NCBI GenBank assembly: GCA_949775045.1
Contig: OX459101.1
Coordinates: 12,946,347-13,010,346, forward strand
Reading direction: 5' to 3'
Length of the DNA: 64,000 bases
Source of the DNA: Metridium senile
Taxonomy: Eukaryota > Cnidaria > Anthozoa > Actiniaria > Metridiidae
Shown here: positions 12,166 to 24,767 of the stretch, one piece after another
How positions within the stretch are numbered: position 1 is the first letter of the stretch
Layout of the letters: each line of letters starts with the position of its first letter
The notes under the pieces: generated by a model
What the model was told of the DNA's origin: nothing
Databases searched by the model: none
The model's input: the letters and a program-made list of their open reading frames with translations, nothing else
Translations under genes and position numbers: made by a program

Positions 12166-12296
12166 GTCTTCCTTTCTCTCGTCAGAATCGAACTGTGGAA
12201 GAATCGAACTGTGGAAGACTCTGCTAGCAGGGAATTATTCTAACTTTACCTCACATTGAGTGTCTGTACGAGCCACCTTCTACACCACAGTGAAAC

Positions 12297-13028
12297 ATGA
12301 AGTTTATTTGTCCTGGACTGTTGAAAACAGGCACAAAATCTCTGAGCCAAGCGCTAAGAATTCTAGGATACAAAGTATACGATTTTGATGAACAACTATT
12401 GTACTTCGAGGAGGAGTTTAAAGGCTTGTACTTTAGCGACAAAGTTCCTGATTTCTACCGCATGTTCAAGGATGTGGACGCAGTCGTAGATTTTCCTTGC
12501 TGCTTCTTTTTCGAAGAACTCATGGAGGCTTTTCCCGAGGCTAAAGTGTTACTTACTGTTCGTACCGATGAAGACGCATGGGTCGAAAGTTGCAAGAAAC
12601 AAACCCAAGACTTTTACGATGCTTACAAGAATCCAATGATTCGAACTTTTTCATCGATTCATAACACCTTCTACAAGATTAGTGAGGCAGGGCTGAATGC
12701 AATCATTGGCACCAGTGATCCAAATGCCACGTACATAGCTAGGAAGCGCTATCGCTGGCACAATGAGCGAGTCAAGTCTTTGGTTCCTGCAGACAAGTTG
12801 CTTGTCTACAGTGTTAAACAAGGATGGGAACCATTGTGTGAATTCACTGGTAAGAAGATCCCAGACGAACCATTTCCACACCTCAATAAAAACCGTGCAA
12901 TATTACAGACAATCGAAACGGAGACTGAGTTTGGTAGAAAGTTAAGAAGAGAATTCATCAAAATCGTAATAATTTATCTCGCAATTTTTGTAGGTTTCGT
13001 TGCAATTTTCCTTTATTATGTATTATAA
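12297..13028 (+). CDS. Sulfotransferase-like P-loop protein with C-terminal membrane anchor
   Basis: An uninterrupted 243-codon gene. Residues 7-16 (GLLKTGTKSL) match the phosphosulfate-binding-like P-loop of the Sulfotransfer_4 type, also found in cnidarian sulfotransferase/NAD-epimerase-annotated proteins. KVLLTVRTDEDAWVES at about 82-97 is the second family signature. About residues 224-242 are hydrophobic (IIYLAIFVGFVAIFLYYVL) and form a likely tail anchor, so the catalytic part probably faces one side of a membrane. The length fits the family. The ATG follows a clean 5' leader, and AATAAA-like signals lie at about 13220-13250. The absence of introns next to multi-exon neighbours suggests an intronless lineage or an old retrocopy, with the frame intact. 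The substrate cannot be inferred. Confidence 0.8.
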   Translation: MKFICPGLLKTGTKSLSQALRILGYKVYDFDEQLLYFEEEFKGLYFSDKVPDFYRMFKDVDAVVDFPCCFFFEELMEAFPEAKVLLTVRTDEDAWVESCKKQTQDFYDAYKNPMIRTFSSIHNTFYKISEAGLNAIIGTSDPNATYIARKRYRWHNERVKSLVPADKLLVYSVKQGWEPLCEFTGKKIPDEPFPHLNKNRAILQTIETETEFGRKLRREFIKIVIIYLAIFVGFVAIFLYYVL

Positions 13029-13029
13029 T

Positions 13030-14860
13030 TGTGTTTTTTAGTCCTTCAAAATTCCCAATTGAAAGGATATTTTAACACATTTTTAGCCCGTTGTTTACTG
13101 AATTAAAAAATAGGCAGTCAAAGACTGCATGAAGCTACTGTTTTATATGATATAAATATTAAAAATTAAAAAGAACTTAGTTAATGATATTATAAAGGTA
13201 TTCTGAAAATTGAATGACAATACAGGGAAAATAAATGAATGAATGAAAATAAATAAAAACATCATGTGCAAGTGTTCAATTATGACAAGTAGTGTGTGGT
13301 GTATGATTCAAGCCAATGAATTTACAATTTTTACATCATGGTTTGATTAACAAAATGACTTAATAATAATAAGTCATAATAATAAGGTATAATAATTTTG
13401 GTATTTGTAATACTGAATTGATATAAAACATCATGATTATATGGAATAACACCAATGAAATGACTTTAACCAGGTATAATAATTATAGTATTTTTTAATA
13501 CTGAATTGATATAACACATTATCATGATTATATGGAATAACAATGATTACAAGAGTTGATATAATGAAAGAAATACAAGACAATATATTACATATATATC
13601 TTACATATCTATCACAAACATTTGCTAGTCATGCAATAAAATCAAAGTTTTTGCTACAGGTGGCTAATTTTTGAGTTTGTATGGAACATTTATTCCTGAT
13701 CGGAGCCTATTGATATATCTTTTGAAGAAACTGCAAAACAATGTACAAAATATTAAGTTAGACAATTATATAAACTGAGTCATATATTTGCAATACTTTA
13801 CTCTGGATAAATACAGAAAATGTATGATAATTTGCAAATGTAGTACTGGCGATATTCGTTCAACAAACAGATAAACTCATAGTTAGCAATTATAATAATA
13901 GCACTAAATTATGATAACCTTATGTAGCGGTATATTGCTCTTGGTTGCCAAATTTAATCACTCCATTTCAGTTCAAAGAATTATTTAAAAGAAAAGAAAC
14001 AATAAATAGCAGATTGGTACACTCGACAATTTTACCCGGTTGTAGAAGCAGACACGATGAAGATCGCCAAGAGAATTTGGACCGTAAAAGTCTCAACCGA
14101 GAGTAAAAATGCATGAAAATATCAACAAATTAAAACGCTTGACACTTTTTATAAAGTATATTTCAGTTTGCAAATGCAAAGTTCTAAAAAACATTGGAAA
14201 TAGAACAGTAACTTACCTCCGATTATTTCTTCATATTCGAGCAGTATTCATCAAGAGTTTTCAAGCAAGAAATGCATCGTTGCCTTTCCAAGTAGTATAA
14301 ACATGTTGACTTGGTTAGCTTTATCAACATTTTAAAATGTGCTGTTAAGTCACGATCAAGTAATTACGCAATACAATTCAAGTTACATGGCTTTCCATAT
14401 GAGGCAGTAGCTTCAAAAATGAAGAATACGTTTTTAGTTATATTAAAGTAATGGTGGAATGAGTTAGTGAGGTAAAATAAATAATAGAAAGCCAAAAGAG
14501 GGTCCATGAATCATTATTTCTATTATCTTTATAAGAATTGATTGAGACCATACACTACTGTTTGTAAAGTTCTCTTGACCTTTCGTTGGGCATCGACATC
14601 ATCATGCAGAATAGTGAAAGAATTTGTTCAAAATTTGCATAGTTATGCAAATGTAAAATAAAAGCGCCAAAACAATAGTGGCAAGACAATACTTCTTTCA
14701 ATTCAGTGCATTCGTCACGGGAGTTTATTTCCGTTTTTTTGTTGCGGATATGTGCGGCTTCTAACTGGGTCGTTTTTTTTTCTGTCTATGATCTTGATGT
14801 CAAAATGGTAGATCTCATTTGGCACTTTGCTGTGTGGTTGTAGAAGGATGGTGTGGTTGA
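13030..14860. other. Gene-free AT-rich stretch downstream of the sulfotransferase-like gene
   Basis: It includes the 3' UTR, an imperfect direct repeat of about 95 bp at about 13382-13560 (units around TACTGAATTGATATAA and TCATGATTATATGGAATAAC), and no other recognisable feature. The reading frame at 14109-14300 has no family signature. Confidence 0.5.
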
Positions 14861-14866
14861 GTTTAA

Positions 14867-15433
14867 GGAGGCTCGAAATGGTTTCTGTATATATCTATAT
14901 ACCTACTTTATATTGCATTTTATGCAGCATTATTGTGAAGCTACACAGTTAACCGATATATCATTTTAAAGCTTATGGATCTAGGATATCATTTTATTTT
15001 AAATTATTGCGTTTGACGTTGTCATGACAACAGCAGGCCGCTGCAAAAAGGACCTGAAATTCCTTTATTAAAGCTGATATATCCAAATCCTTTAGGTGAA
15101 AGTTTTTTTAAACTTGTACATGTCTAGTTCCCTACCTGTTCTTGCAACTGAGGAAAAATAATAAAATAAAAAATAATAAAACTCTGTAATGCGAAACCTT
15201 TAAAATATTAAAAAAATGATTTTTTTTCTAGATATAAATGGTTTTTTATTACAGATTTTTCTTAAAATTAATCTACTAAATCTAAACCTTAATTGGAACA
15301 AATTGCCAAAAAATAAAAAAAATCACCATTTCATTGTGTTGTTATTAATAAAAATACATTTTGTATGCGTCAGAGGGGTCTTGTAAAATTGGCGATATTG
15401 CGCGCGCGCTCAAAAAAACCATTTCGAGCCTCC
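14867..15433. mobile_element. TTAA-flanked non-autonomous element with GGAGGCTCGAAATGG termini
   Basis: GGAGGCTCGAAATGGTTT and its complement form the two ends, each bordered by TTAA. The TTAA duplication fits the piggyBac type. The interior (567 bp in total) has no coding capacity. The ends resemble those of the palindrome at 30677-32356 (GGTGGCCCGG). Confidence 0.65.
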
Positions 15434-15809
15434 TTAAGTGTTCTTTTCCTCTGTCGTGCAGTGGTCACTTGAACTGGAAGGATCACATTTCTTATACTAC
15501 AAAAATAAATAAATCGTAATATATATACGTTTTGTTATATTTATCTATCTTTCTTATCATTTCCATCGCTATTTGTGAGTGTAGCAAAAAACACAGTCTA
15601 CGTAATTCAATAGAAATAACAAAAGACTTAATTTATTAAATTATAATCTCACCAAAACTTCAGGATAGAACGCAATCCGTTCGAAGGACCAAGTTATGAC
15701 TTAGAGAATTATTCGAGAGTATATCAGCATTTCAAGTGCTGCATTTAGTCACAAAGTTCTGCAAGACTAGAGATCCAGTTGGCGTTTTAGTTCGCGTAGA
15801 TCGGTGTCG

Positions 15810-17370
15810 TCAATGTGCTAACAAAGTTCATCTTTTGAACCGGTGTGATAGTACCATGCAGGAAATGTTAGAATATGACTCCTCGCAGGGTCTTTTTACA
15901 AAAGTACTTTATAGACCTGTTCATGATTTTCAATAAACTTCCAGTGACTGTACATTTATATTGTTGGCCAAAATAGGTATGAGTTTCTATAAGCTTTTAA
16001 TGGCAACTTATTTTACATTTAAGGATGAAGCACTTTTGGTAGAGTTATGAAATGGAAGGAAAAGTGGACAACAAACTTTGTACATTCCATCTCATTTTTC
16101 ATTTCCCAGTACACTAAATTCTCAATAACTGTTTAGACATCAAGGTAAATGAAATAAACAGAACAGAAATGAGTTTTTTGAGCAAGAGCTTTCAGAAAAT
16201 GTAACTTTGGTCTAATTTTGAAACAATTTTAATATTGACGGCATGCACTGCTTTTTTGGCCTAGTGAGTGCAGGGTGTGGTCAAGTGCAAACAAAGTTCA
16301 TCTTTTGAACCGGTGTGATAGTACCATGCAGGAAATGTTAGAATGACTAGCTCCTCTCAGGGTCTTTTTACAAAAATACTTTATAGACCCGTTGATGATT
16401 TTCAACAAACTTCCACAGTGACTGTACATTTATATTGTTGGTCAAAATAGGTATGAGTTTCTACAAGCTTTTAATGGCAACTTATTTTACATTTAAGGAT
16501 GAAGCACTTTTGGTAGAGTTATGAAATGGAAAAAAAGTGGACAACAAACTTTGTACATTCCATCTCATTTTTCATTTTCCAGTACACTAAATTCTCAATA
16601 ACTGTTTATAGACATTAACTGGTAAATGAAATAAAAAGAACAGAAATGAGTTTTTTGAGCAAGAGCTTTCAGAAAACGTAACTTTGGTCTAATTTTGAAA
16701 CAATTTTAATATTGACAGCATGCATTGCTTTTTTGGCCTAGTGAGTGCAGGGTGTGGTAAATGTGCTAACAAAGTTCATCTTTTGAACCGGTGTGATAGT
16801 ACCATGCAGGAAATGTTAGAATATGACTCCTCGCAGGGTCTTTTTACAAAAATACTTTATAGACCTGTTCATGATTTTCAACAAACTTCCACAGTGACTG
16901 TACATTTATATTGTCGGTCAAAATAGGTATGAGTTTCTATAAGCTTTTAATGGCAACTTATTTTACATTTAAGGATGAAGCACTTTTGGTAGAGTTATGA
17001 AATGGAAAAAAAAGTGGACAACAAACTTTGTACATTCCATCTCATTTTTCATTTTCCAGTACACTAAATTCTCAATAACTGTTTATAGTCATTAAGGTAA
17101 ATAAAATAAAAAGAACAGAAATGAGTTTTTGGAGCAAGAGCTTTCAGAAAATGTAACTTTGGTCTAATTTTGAAACAATTTTAATATTGACGGCATGCAC
17201 TGCTTTTTTGGCCTAGTGAGTGCAGGGTGTGGTCAAGTGCAAACAAAGTTCATCTTTTGAACCGGTGTGATAGTACCATGCAGGAAATGCTAGAATATGA
17301 CTCCTCGCAGGGTCTTTTTACAAAAATATTTATAGACCTGTTGATGATTTTCAACAAACTTCTACAGGAG
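15810..17370. repeat. Tandem array of about 475-bp units, 3.3 copies
   Basis: Units begin near 15815, 16285, 16757 and 17234 and are highly similar over their full length. Each contains a frame with CANKVHLLNRCDSTMQEMLE and a following YRPVHDF. It is open in units 1 (15736-15936) and 3 (16720-16926) and broken by small indels in unit 2, where ATATGACTCC became ATGACTAGCTCC. The fragment matches no family I know. It may be a captured exon amplified as a satellite. Confidence 0.8.
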
Positions 17371-18446
17371 CTTATTAAAGGCAGTATACAGTGATCGTAT
17401 TGTAGGTCAAAATTGTTTTGAGTTTCTAAGCTTTTACAGTGTAATACAATTACCGCCGGCAGTCACTTCTATATCGTAGTGCTTAATTCTATTCTAATTC
17501 GACCATTCTGTCAGATCTTCTATAAATTTTACAAATATGTATTGATAGCTATAGTCTTCTGTAAAAAAAACTAATTATAACTTATCATAAAATTATTATT
17601 ATATAACCTATCAGTTATTATACAACTTATTTAACTTATTATAACTGACCTGCAGTTGTTATAAACCTTACATGCAACTTATTTAGATTGCAAATATTAT
17701 ACAGGTGAACCAAGCAGAACTTAAATTAGTACTAAATAGTGCTAATCAAATAATAGAAAAACAACAGAATTATAATAAAATATTCAAAAAGTAGAAAACG
17801 CACCACGTGCTGTGTGCAATTATAAAGCACCCAGGGATGTCAGAAGACTAGAGAAATGTTAAGAGAAACGCGAAGTGAAGTCCTTCTCAACACTAGCTTC
17901 TCGAGTATTCTGACAATCCCCAAGTGCATACAGCACAGAAAACAAGTTTTCTATTTCTTTCATAAAATACAAATTGATATTTTGAAAAAAAGCAAATGCA
18001 TGCTATGTGCTTTATAAAGCACGCACCTCAACCAATCAGAATGCAGGATTTCTAATAGCTTAAAGTTTATAACACAATTTAGTACTATTTATGCTGCACG
18101 CTGTTATAGTGTTTGTACTCTAGTGTATATTTGTTTATTTATGTACTAGTAGGTTTTTTTGAGTATTACTTGCAAGCAAATGTTATATTTTTTTTGTTAT
18201 ATTAAATTTTTAAGTTTTAATTTATACACTACTTTTGAATGATCCAGGCTGACCATTTAAGTTAGGTTCTCATCAAATGAGACTTGAATTTACGCCACTC
18301 TTCCTGTAGTGTTTTGCTTTAAACCAACCTATACATATAAAATACAATCAGCATAAGAAGAACAACTTACATTACAACCCACAGGTTTTGGTGTACATTT
18401 GTTTTCTTTCATGATTATAATAAGCATTTAAGTGTAATAAGGTACC
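17370..18446. repeat. Intergenic block shared with 4860-5640
   Basis: No gene is seen. The sequence near 17640-18440 parallels 4900-5640, for example GTTTGTACTCTAGTGTATAT and TACACTACTTTTGAATGA. It is the common 3' flank of copies B and C. Confidence 0.5.
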
Positions 18447-21400
18447 TTATGGTTGATAACTTGGAGGCATGTCTCTGTGTTTGGTTTCAAGTGGAGGGGC
18501 CTAAGCATTAGCAGCCCCACCCCCTGCAGCACCAGCAGTGTAAGGTGATGGGTAGATGGCCTTAAAGTGAGAAAGAGAAGGAATAGTTGAGATCTATATT
18601 ACTATTTACAGCACAAACATTTACTATATTTCTGTCAGGTATTAAATCACTTTTGTTATTAACAACTTATAGTCATGCAGTCCTCTTCACAGTCCCCTCT
18701 GCCATCCTAAAAGGTAGCTGAGCCTTTGCATTGAAGTGAGACTAACGTTGAGCTGTCAAATTTATGGTACTGAGAAACCTTTTAACACCTTACAGGACAA
18801 TTATTCATTTGTCTCTATCATTACAAGCTCAATGTCATCTTGCTTCAATGCAAAGGCCCGGCTACCTTTCAAGATGACGTAGGGAAATGTGAAGGGGAAC
18901 AATAGTCCTTTTCACAGTTCCGCCTCAGTGACCACAAATAATAGTTCCAAGTCGAGGTTTGCGTTGCTGCACATGATAAATTATAGTTTTGCTAGGTGCA
19001 TCAACTCCAACCTCAACTTGAAACTATTATTCCTGGTCACTGAGAAAAACTTTGAAAAGGACTATTGGAAGATTATAACATGACAACACTGCTCACATGT
19101 TGAGTTATGAGAAGCAGATAAAACAAGATATCTGCAAAACTCTTGTAACACGGAAGAGAACGACACATAACACAAAGTCAAATCACTGATGGATGATTTT
19201 CATTAGCCTGCAAAACAGGCGTTCTTTCAGGTTTTTGGGAAAAATCGTTTTTTGGGCTTCCTGTGTTCTACACTCCATTTTTGGCTAAGCTCCATATTTC
19301 GCGTGGTCAAAATAGTAACACAGGAAGACCAAGATCCTAAATTCTCCAAAAAGCCAAAAGAAGGTTAGATTTCCATATTAGTACCATTCAATGAGTAAAC
19401 ATTTTCATGGTTCCAATCGAACAATCTCAGCTTTTACAGATGTAATATAATAATTATTCTTTACAATTTCACTACAGCCCATTTGAAGTGTTTCAGTTAG
19501 CTTCAAATTTTTGATAATATGTACATTCCTTTAATTGCTGCAAGCTGTAGTCAAATTGTAAAGAAATTATATATTACATGCTATATAATAATGGAGGCTG
19601 AGTTCTATTGATAGTCGCCTTGCATGATGTTCTACAAAAATAATATAATAAGTTGTAATAATATATTAACCCACCTGAGGTTGTGGTACAGCGTTTACCT
19701 GGACAGGTACTGCCACAGGAACCCCATTAGCACCCTGGGTCATGACATGTGCTGTAGGTCCCTCTGGTGTCTGGATGTAGATCACTTGGCCCTGTTGAAG
19801 TATGGATATGGTCATTATTATTGTCACAGATCTTTGAATTTAATTGACAAAATATGCCATTATAATAGACGATACATGAAGTTGGATGATAGTTATGATT
19901 ATCATATATAAATGTCATTGTATTCACTATCTAGAATCTGATTGGCTAAGAGCATGAAAATTAACATCACAATCAGACAATAATTAACCTACAAATTAGT
20001 GAAAAAAATTGGCCAGCCAATTATTTTTTTCGCTAATCTGTAGGTTGTGCCTGCAAGGCATTATTGGCCAAAAATATCACAGACTTTATATATACGTTGT
20101 GTTCTTGCTAAAAAAAACTTGTGTTCAAAGTGTTGCTTTATTTTCTCTAAAACAATGACAGTGTATAATAAAACAATTACTGAATTTGATTTTTTTGATA
20201 TCAGATGATATCTCAGCAAGTGTAATCAGCCGACGTCCTCTGACCTCATTTGATAAATACACTAATGCCTCGGCCTTGATTATTCTAGATATCACAAAAA
20301 CCTCAATAATTGTTTATAATTATACAGATGTAATTTGCTTGCATTATCAGGGCTTGAAATAGCTGCCTGCCAATGGCCAAATGTCACGTCAAATTTAAGG
20401 TATGACAGGCTAAGATCATTATGAACTGCCAAATGGAATTCAAAATTGCAGTCAAAATTTACCGGAAATCATCTTTCAAATATTCCTTTATCTGGAAGTG
20501 GCAGGTCAAATTCTGTTCCTATTTCGAGTCCTGAATTATGATGACAATTATAAATGATCATGATTAAAAATTTGATTAAAATACAAATAATGAAATAGGA
20601 AAAACTGTCGATTGATTGCACACGCTGGAAAGTGATGAGAGCATAGTCAAGGTTTGAGTTGCTGCGCTTGATAAATTATAGTTTAGCTATGCGCAACAAC
20701 ACTGAGGAACCTGTGAAAAGGACTATTAATGTGTGTGCTATCCCAATTATTTGACAATGTAATGTGTCTTATTGTGTGTGAGTGAATGTGCGAGTGAATT
20801 TCTGAGTAAATTTTTAGTTTGCAGTAACTAGTTCGTAACAAAACACTATTCAAATCTAAACAGGCCTAGGTAGTATGTCAAATTTACTTTGATATAATTA
20901 TTATACAGTATTAAATTAACCAACATTTTATTTCCCCCCCCCCCTCCCCCTTTTTTGAAAATATTTATAATTAAATTGTTTAATAAATATATTATTTCTT
21001 TTTTACAAAAATATCAAATTTTGGTTGGAGTTAATTAAGCTGTTTTTAAATTTTTTTAAATTTTACATAAATATTTTTGTACATAGATTATATCTCTGCT
21101 TTATGTAAGCCTGGTTCACTCTAGAGATATAAGCATATTAAGTAGCAGACTCAATAAAGCATTTTTCTTGAATAGGTGTGAGAATTAAGACAAGTGCGCG
21201 GCTAATGGGCAAAGCCCTACTGAGTTTGAGTATGTTGCTTAATATGCTTATGTCGCTAGTGTGAACCAGTGAGTGAGGCTTTTTAAATACACCCAGACAT
21301 TTACATGCAGTTATTAATGTGATAATTAAGATATATAAAGGTGTTAATTAGTGTTATATTTAGTATTATAATGTTGATGAATGGTGTTGAAGAGAATACA

Positions 21401-24400
21401 TGTTTAAATGTTAAGATGATGGTGAAAATATTGACAATAGTAATTGGAAAGACAACCATACCATTTGTTGTGTTCCCTGTTGAGTAGATGGACCACAACA
21501 ACCATTCATACAGCTACAGATACAAGCCCAAATACCAAATCCAAACTCTAGAATCGCAAAGATTATTACCATGGAGGCCATTGCAAGACTTGTCCTGCAT
21601 GCTTTTTCCAAAGATATTGTCCTATAACTGCCCTTGCCATAATTACTATATTGATAATGATATAAAATTTTATTGTTACAAGCTGTGGTTCCATAGCTAA
21701 CAAAATAGGAAGCTATCCCAATGCTATACATAATAATTATGACTACAGCAAAAATAACAGCAACAACACTAAAGCCAAGGTAAGTTCCAATCTAAAAAAA
21801 AAGATAAAATTTATTATATATAAAGTTTACACATCAGTTTACAGGGTCACTGGTAATAGAATCCCATATATTTGTTATATCATGGTATATGCGGCTGAAC
21901 AGGGTTACTATGGTTTTTGGCCTTGCTGTCTTAAAGACGTTGGCAGGCAAATGAAGTTGTGATGTCATTTCTTTAAAACTTTGCATATTAAGAAAACTTG
22001 ATCATATATGGGCCATTCCACTGTGATGGACATTACATTCACAGACGTAAATAAGCTTGTGTTAATTCACAGTTGCATTATCTTACAATTTATTTTTTCA
22101 CACAACTGTCTTAGAACCTTGTCTACAATTTGCATGAAAAAAGTTTTCATAAATAATTTTCGACTTGTCAGTTTTTTGTCCAAAAGGACCGTGACGGACA
22201 TTATGTTACAGCTAAAACTACCACTAATTCCAGTTGGGTAAATTAGAAGTGAAATTCCTGTGAATTGTGAGAACTTTATAGCAATCAAATGCTTTTTAGC
22301 ATTTGGTTATAGGTAAGTTTTCTTACTGAAGACCTATATTTTTAAGTTGTTTTTTCTATTTAAAAAAAAGGGAATATTTAGTGTGACGGACATTACAAGA
22401 AACGTGACGGACATTAATTACAAATGGCAAATTCAGTAAGTCAAATATAAGAAAATTGCCTAATTTGCTTAGTAAATATCACATAGAATAGATAATATAA
22501 CAGTAAAATCACATTGAGAACCTTAGTCAGTTAACTCTCTTTTTGGAGCAAGCTTTTTAATGTTGTCAAATTTTCATTATTTCAATATCTCATACATGTG
22601 GAATGACCCATATGGGGGTCACCGTGCTTGATTTCGAGATGAAGTGCACGGTGAATATTGACCATTTTCACGAAAAAATAATAATGCCTTAAAAATATAG
22701 GGTATGGATTATTTTTCCCTCGAGTGTTGCCCCTTGGGAAATCAAGGTATACACGTGTGTCGGAAGCCGGGGACAGTCAAAATTCTTGGTTCTGATAAAA
22801 CAATGACTATATATATGCAATTTATTAAATAAAATAAAAATAAAATGAATAAATAAAATCCTTAAAAAATTACTGATTCTTGGAATCATGCATTTTTACA
22901 ACTCAGAGCCATGCATTATGCTGTTGATCTTGGCATGTCTTGGATTTTCCATCGCTGTCTTATGAAATATCCCGTAAGATCTTGAAAGATCTTTGAGGCT
23001 TACATATGCTAAGATCTTGTAATCATGCCTAGATCTTGCCAGGGTATTCCATGATCTTAGTATTACATAGATCTTAGTAAGGTGTTCAACCTGGATAAAT
23101 TAATTTAGATCCAAAACATATAAACATGGGTGGAACAGGAGGTATCCCTAGTGGCACCAGACAGTCTCCCTTAGCGCCACAATTTCCCCTATTCTATTTA
23201 AGACATTTAAGGACCAGGCACCCCTTATTAGAGCCCTTCATTTGCAATTGGGCCACCCCCTGACAAATTTCTGGATTCACCCCTGGTAAAAATTACCAAA
23301 GCTCTAGATGGTCTGCCGTTGTCAGTACTTCTGCGTTGTGTCCCAAAGAAACCAATCACACCAGTGATGACAATCTGACAAAGAATTAAATGATATATTA
23401 TACAATTGTAACTATCATAATCATTATGTAAGCTCTTAAGATATCTTATTTTTTCCTTGAATTCTATTTATACTTGTCTTTCAGGTCTGCAGGTTCCAGA
23501 CTACAGATTAGACCTGCCGATTCATATAAATTATGTAATTTTATTATATACTTTTTAAATGAAATAACTTTATTCCAGCTGTTTCAACAATTTGATATTT
23601 TTTCTACATATGTGGAAATAAACATGTTATTTTTTATGTGAAACTAGCATCACTATGGTTATGCACCAGCCGAAATGAACCCCTCCCCCCTCCCCCCCTC
23701 CCCCCCTTCATTTTGACTGGTGCATTACACAACTTTACAAAAACTTCTTGTGTACAAAAAAGTTTTATTATATAATTGTCAAATGAAATATCTATATTTC
23801 TGTTTAGAAAATTTGATATTTTCACAAGTGTACTCGTTTGCTGCACTCCTTATCACTCGTGAAAGATCATTTCAACCCTCGAAGATAAAATTTGTATCTT
23901 AATTCGCGCGCCCATATTAATATTATCCTCTATATATTCTCTATTTTGTTGTTGTTATCTTTTCTATCTATAATTCCATCCACTTGTCTAGTCTATATAG
24001 CTCTCCCCAAACAGTTTCGTTGATTTAAATTCATCGATTAACTAAATATATATTATGAGTTGAAATGTGTTCGGTGTTACCCCGGGTACTTCAGACGGTG
24101 CATGAGAGGCTAGGTAAATATTTTCTACTTGCAACTCAGACGGTTTGCAAACTCAGATCACCATGATCAATACAAAAACAAGATCAAGAAACCCTTTGGT
24201 TTCCAGGGTAGTTCGGTGTATGAGTGTGAAATATAGATACATCAGAAAAAAGTAAATATTAGTTTCATGGCAACGTGAAAGTTGAGAGTAGTGATCGTGT
24301 TTACACTGATAAATGTTGTCGTGTTCTCTGCATATCAAACACATTTGACTGCAGCAGGTCAAAACACCGCTTGTTGTATACCATTGCACTATCAAGTAAC

Positions 24401-24596
24401 TACAATAATCGTCAATAAATCTACTTAAACTTACCCATATACCCACCCATATCGGTACAACAGATTTGGTGTGAAAGCCATATCTTGTGAAATTAGAAAT
24501 GGTGGCACGATCAGCAATACCGAATATCACCAACAAAGAACCCAGAACGATTTGGGCGATAGCAGAGTATCTAGTCACTTTAAAATTAAAAGCCAT
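18447..24596 (-). CDS. CD20-like (MS4A family) membrane protein, copy C, C-terminal tail truncated by a stop
   Basis: Exons are 24435-24596 (54 codons), 23297-23374 (26), 21462-21791 (110), 19675-19791 (39) and 18447-18560, all phase 0. TM1, TM2, the tail exon 4 and the splice sites match copies A and B. In the last exon the codon that is CAG (Gln) in B and D is TAG here, on the plus strand CTA at about 18501-18503. This ends the protein after 19 residues of the exon and removes the conserved PPLETKHRDMPP and SYQP end with its PPxY motif. The rest of the exon is otherwise intact. The product would be about 248 residues. It is either a recent loss-of-function allele, a tailless isoform, or a single-base assembly error. 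The loops in exons 1 and 3 differ from all other copies. Introns hold several insertions absent from copy A. Confidence 0.75.
18680..18910. mobile_element. MITE in intron 4 of copy C (partner of 5892-6115)
   Basis: Imperfect hairpin with the same GGTAGC / GCTACCTTTCAAGATG inner blocks and the same flanking sequence as in copy B. Confidence 0.6.
21109..21269. mobile_element. MITE in intron 3 of copy C (partner of 8507-8669)
   Basis: The inverted ends are GCCTGGTTCACTCTAG and GCTAGTGTGAACCAG, in the same intron position as in copy B. Confidence 0.6.
22006..22613. mobile_element. About 0.6-kb insertion in intron 2 of copy C with GTGACGGACATTA repeats
   Basis: The inverted ends are TATGGGCCATTCCAC and GTGGAATGACCCATA. 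Copy A lacks the block at about 535-565. Four scattered internal copies of GTGAYGGACATTA occur near 22025, 22190, 22383 and 22402, all in the same orientation. No open frame for a transposase was seen. Confidence 0.65.
23663..23915. mobile_element. About 250-bp insertion in intron 1 of copy C with C-rich core
   Basis: Copy A runs straight through at about 1650-1662. The insertion starts with CACCAGCCGAAATGAA, has a CCCCTCCCCCC-type tract, and then TTCATTTTGACTGGTGC, an inverted match to the start. Confidence 0.55.
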
Positions 24597-24639
24597 TGCG
24601 AACAAAAACCAAAATCTGATATTGTATTGTCGAATTCGA

Positions 24640-24767
24640 CAATGGAAGAAATGGTGTTTTTAAAGACTTCGGCCTTTATTACGCACTTGTTTTGAAACGC
24701 TTGAAAACTTTCTCCCCTGTCTACCAAAGTAGATTACGTCACAACGGTCGAGTATTTGCTGTCTGAT
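24640..24767 (-). promoter_or_regulatory. Probable promoter region of copy C, cut by an insertion
   Basis: The core ATTACGTCACAACGGTCG at 24733-24750 is identical to copy B. A 2.1-kb element starts at 24768 and separates this core from the rest of the upstream block, which resumes at 26854. Confidence 0.4.
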
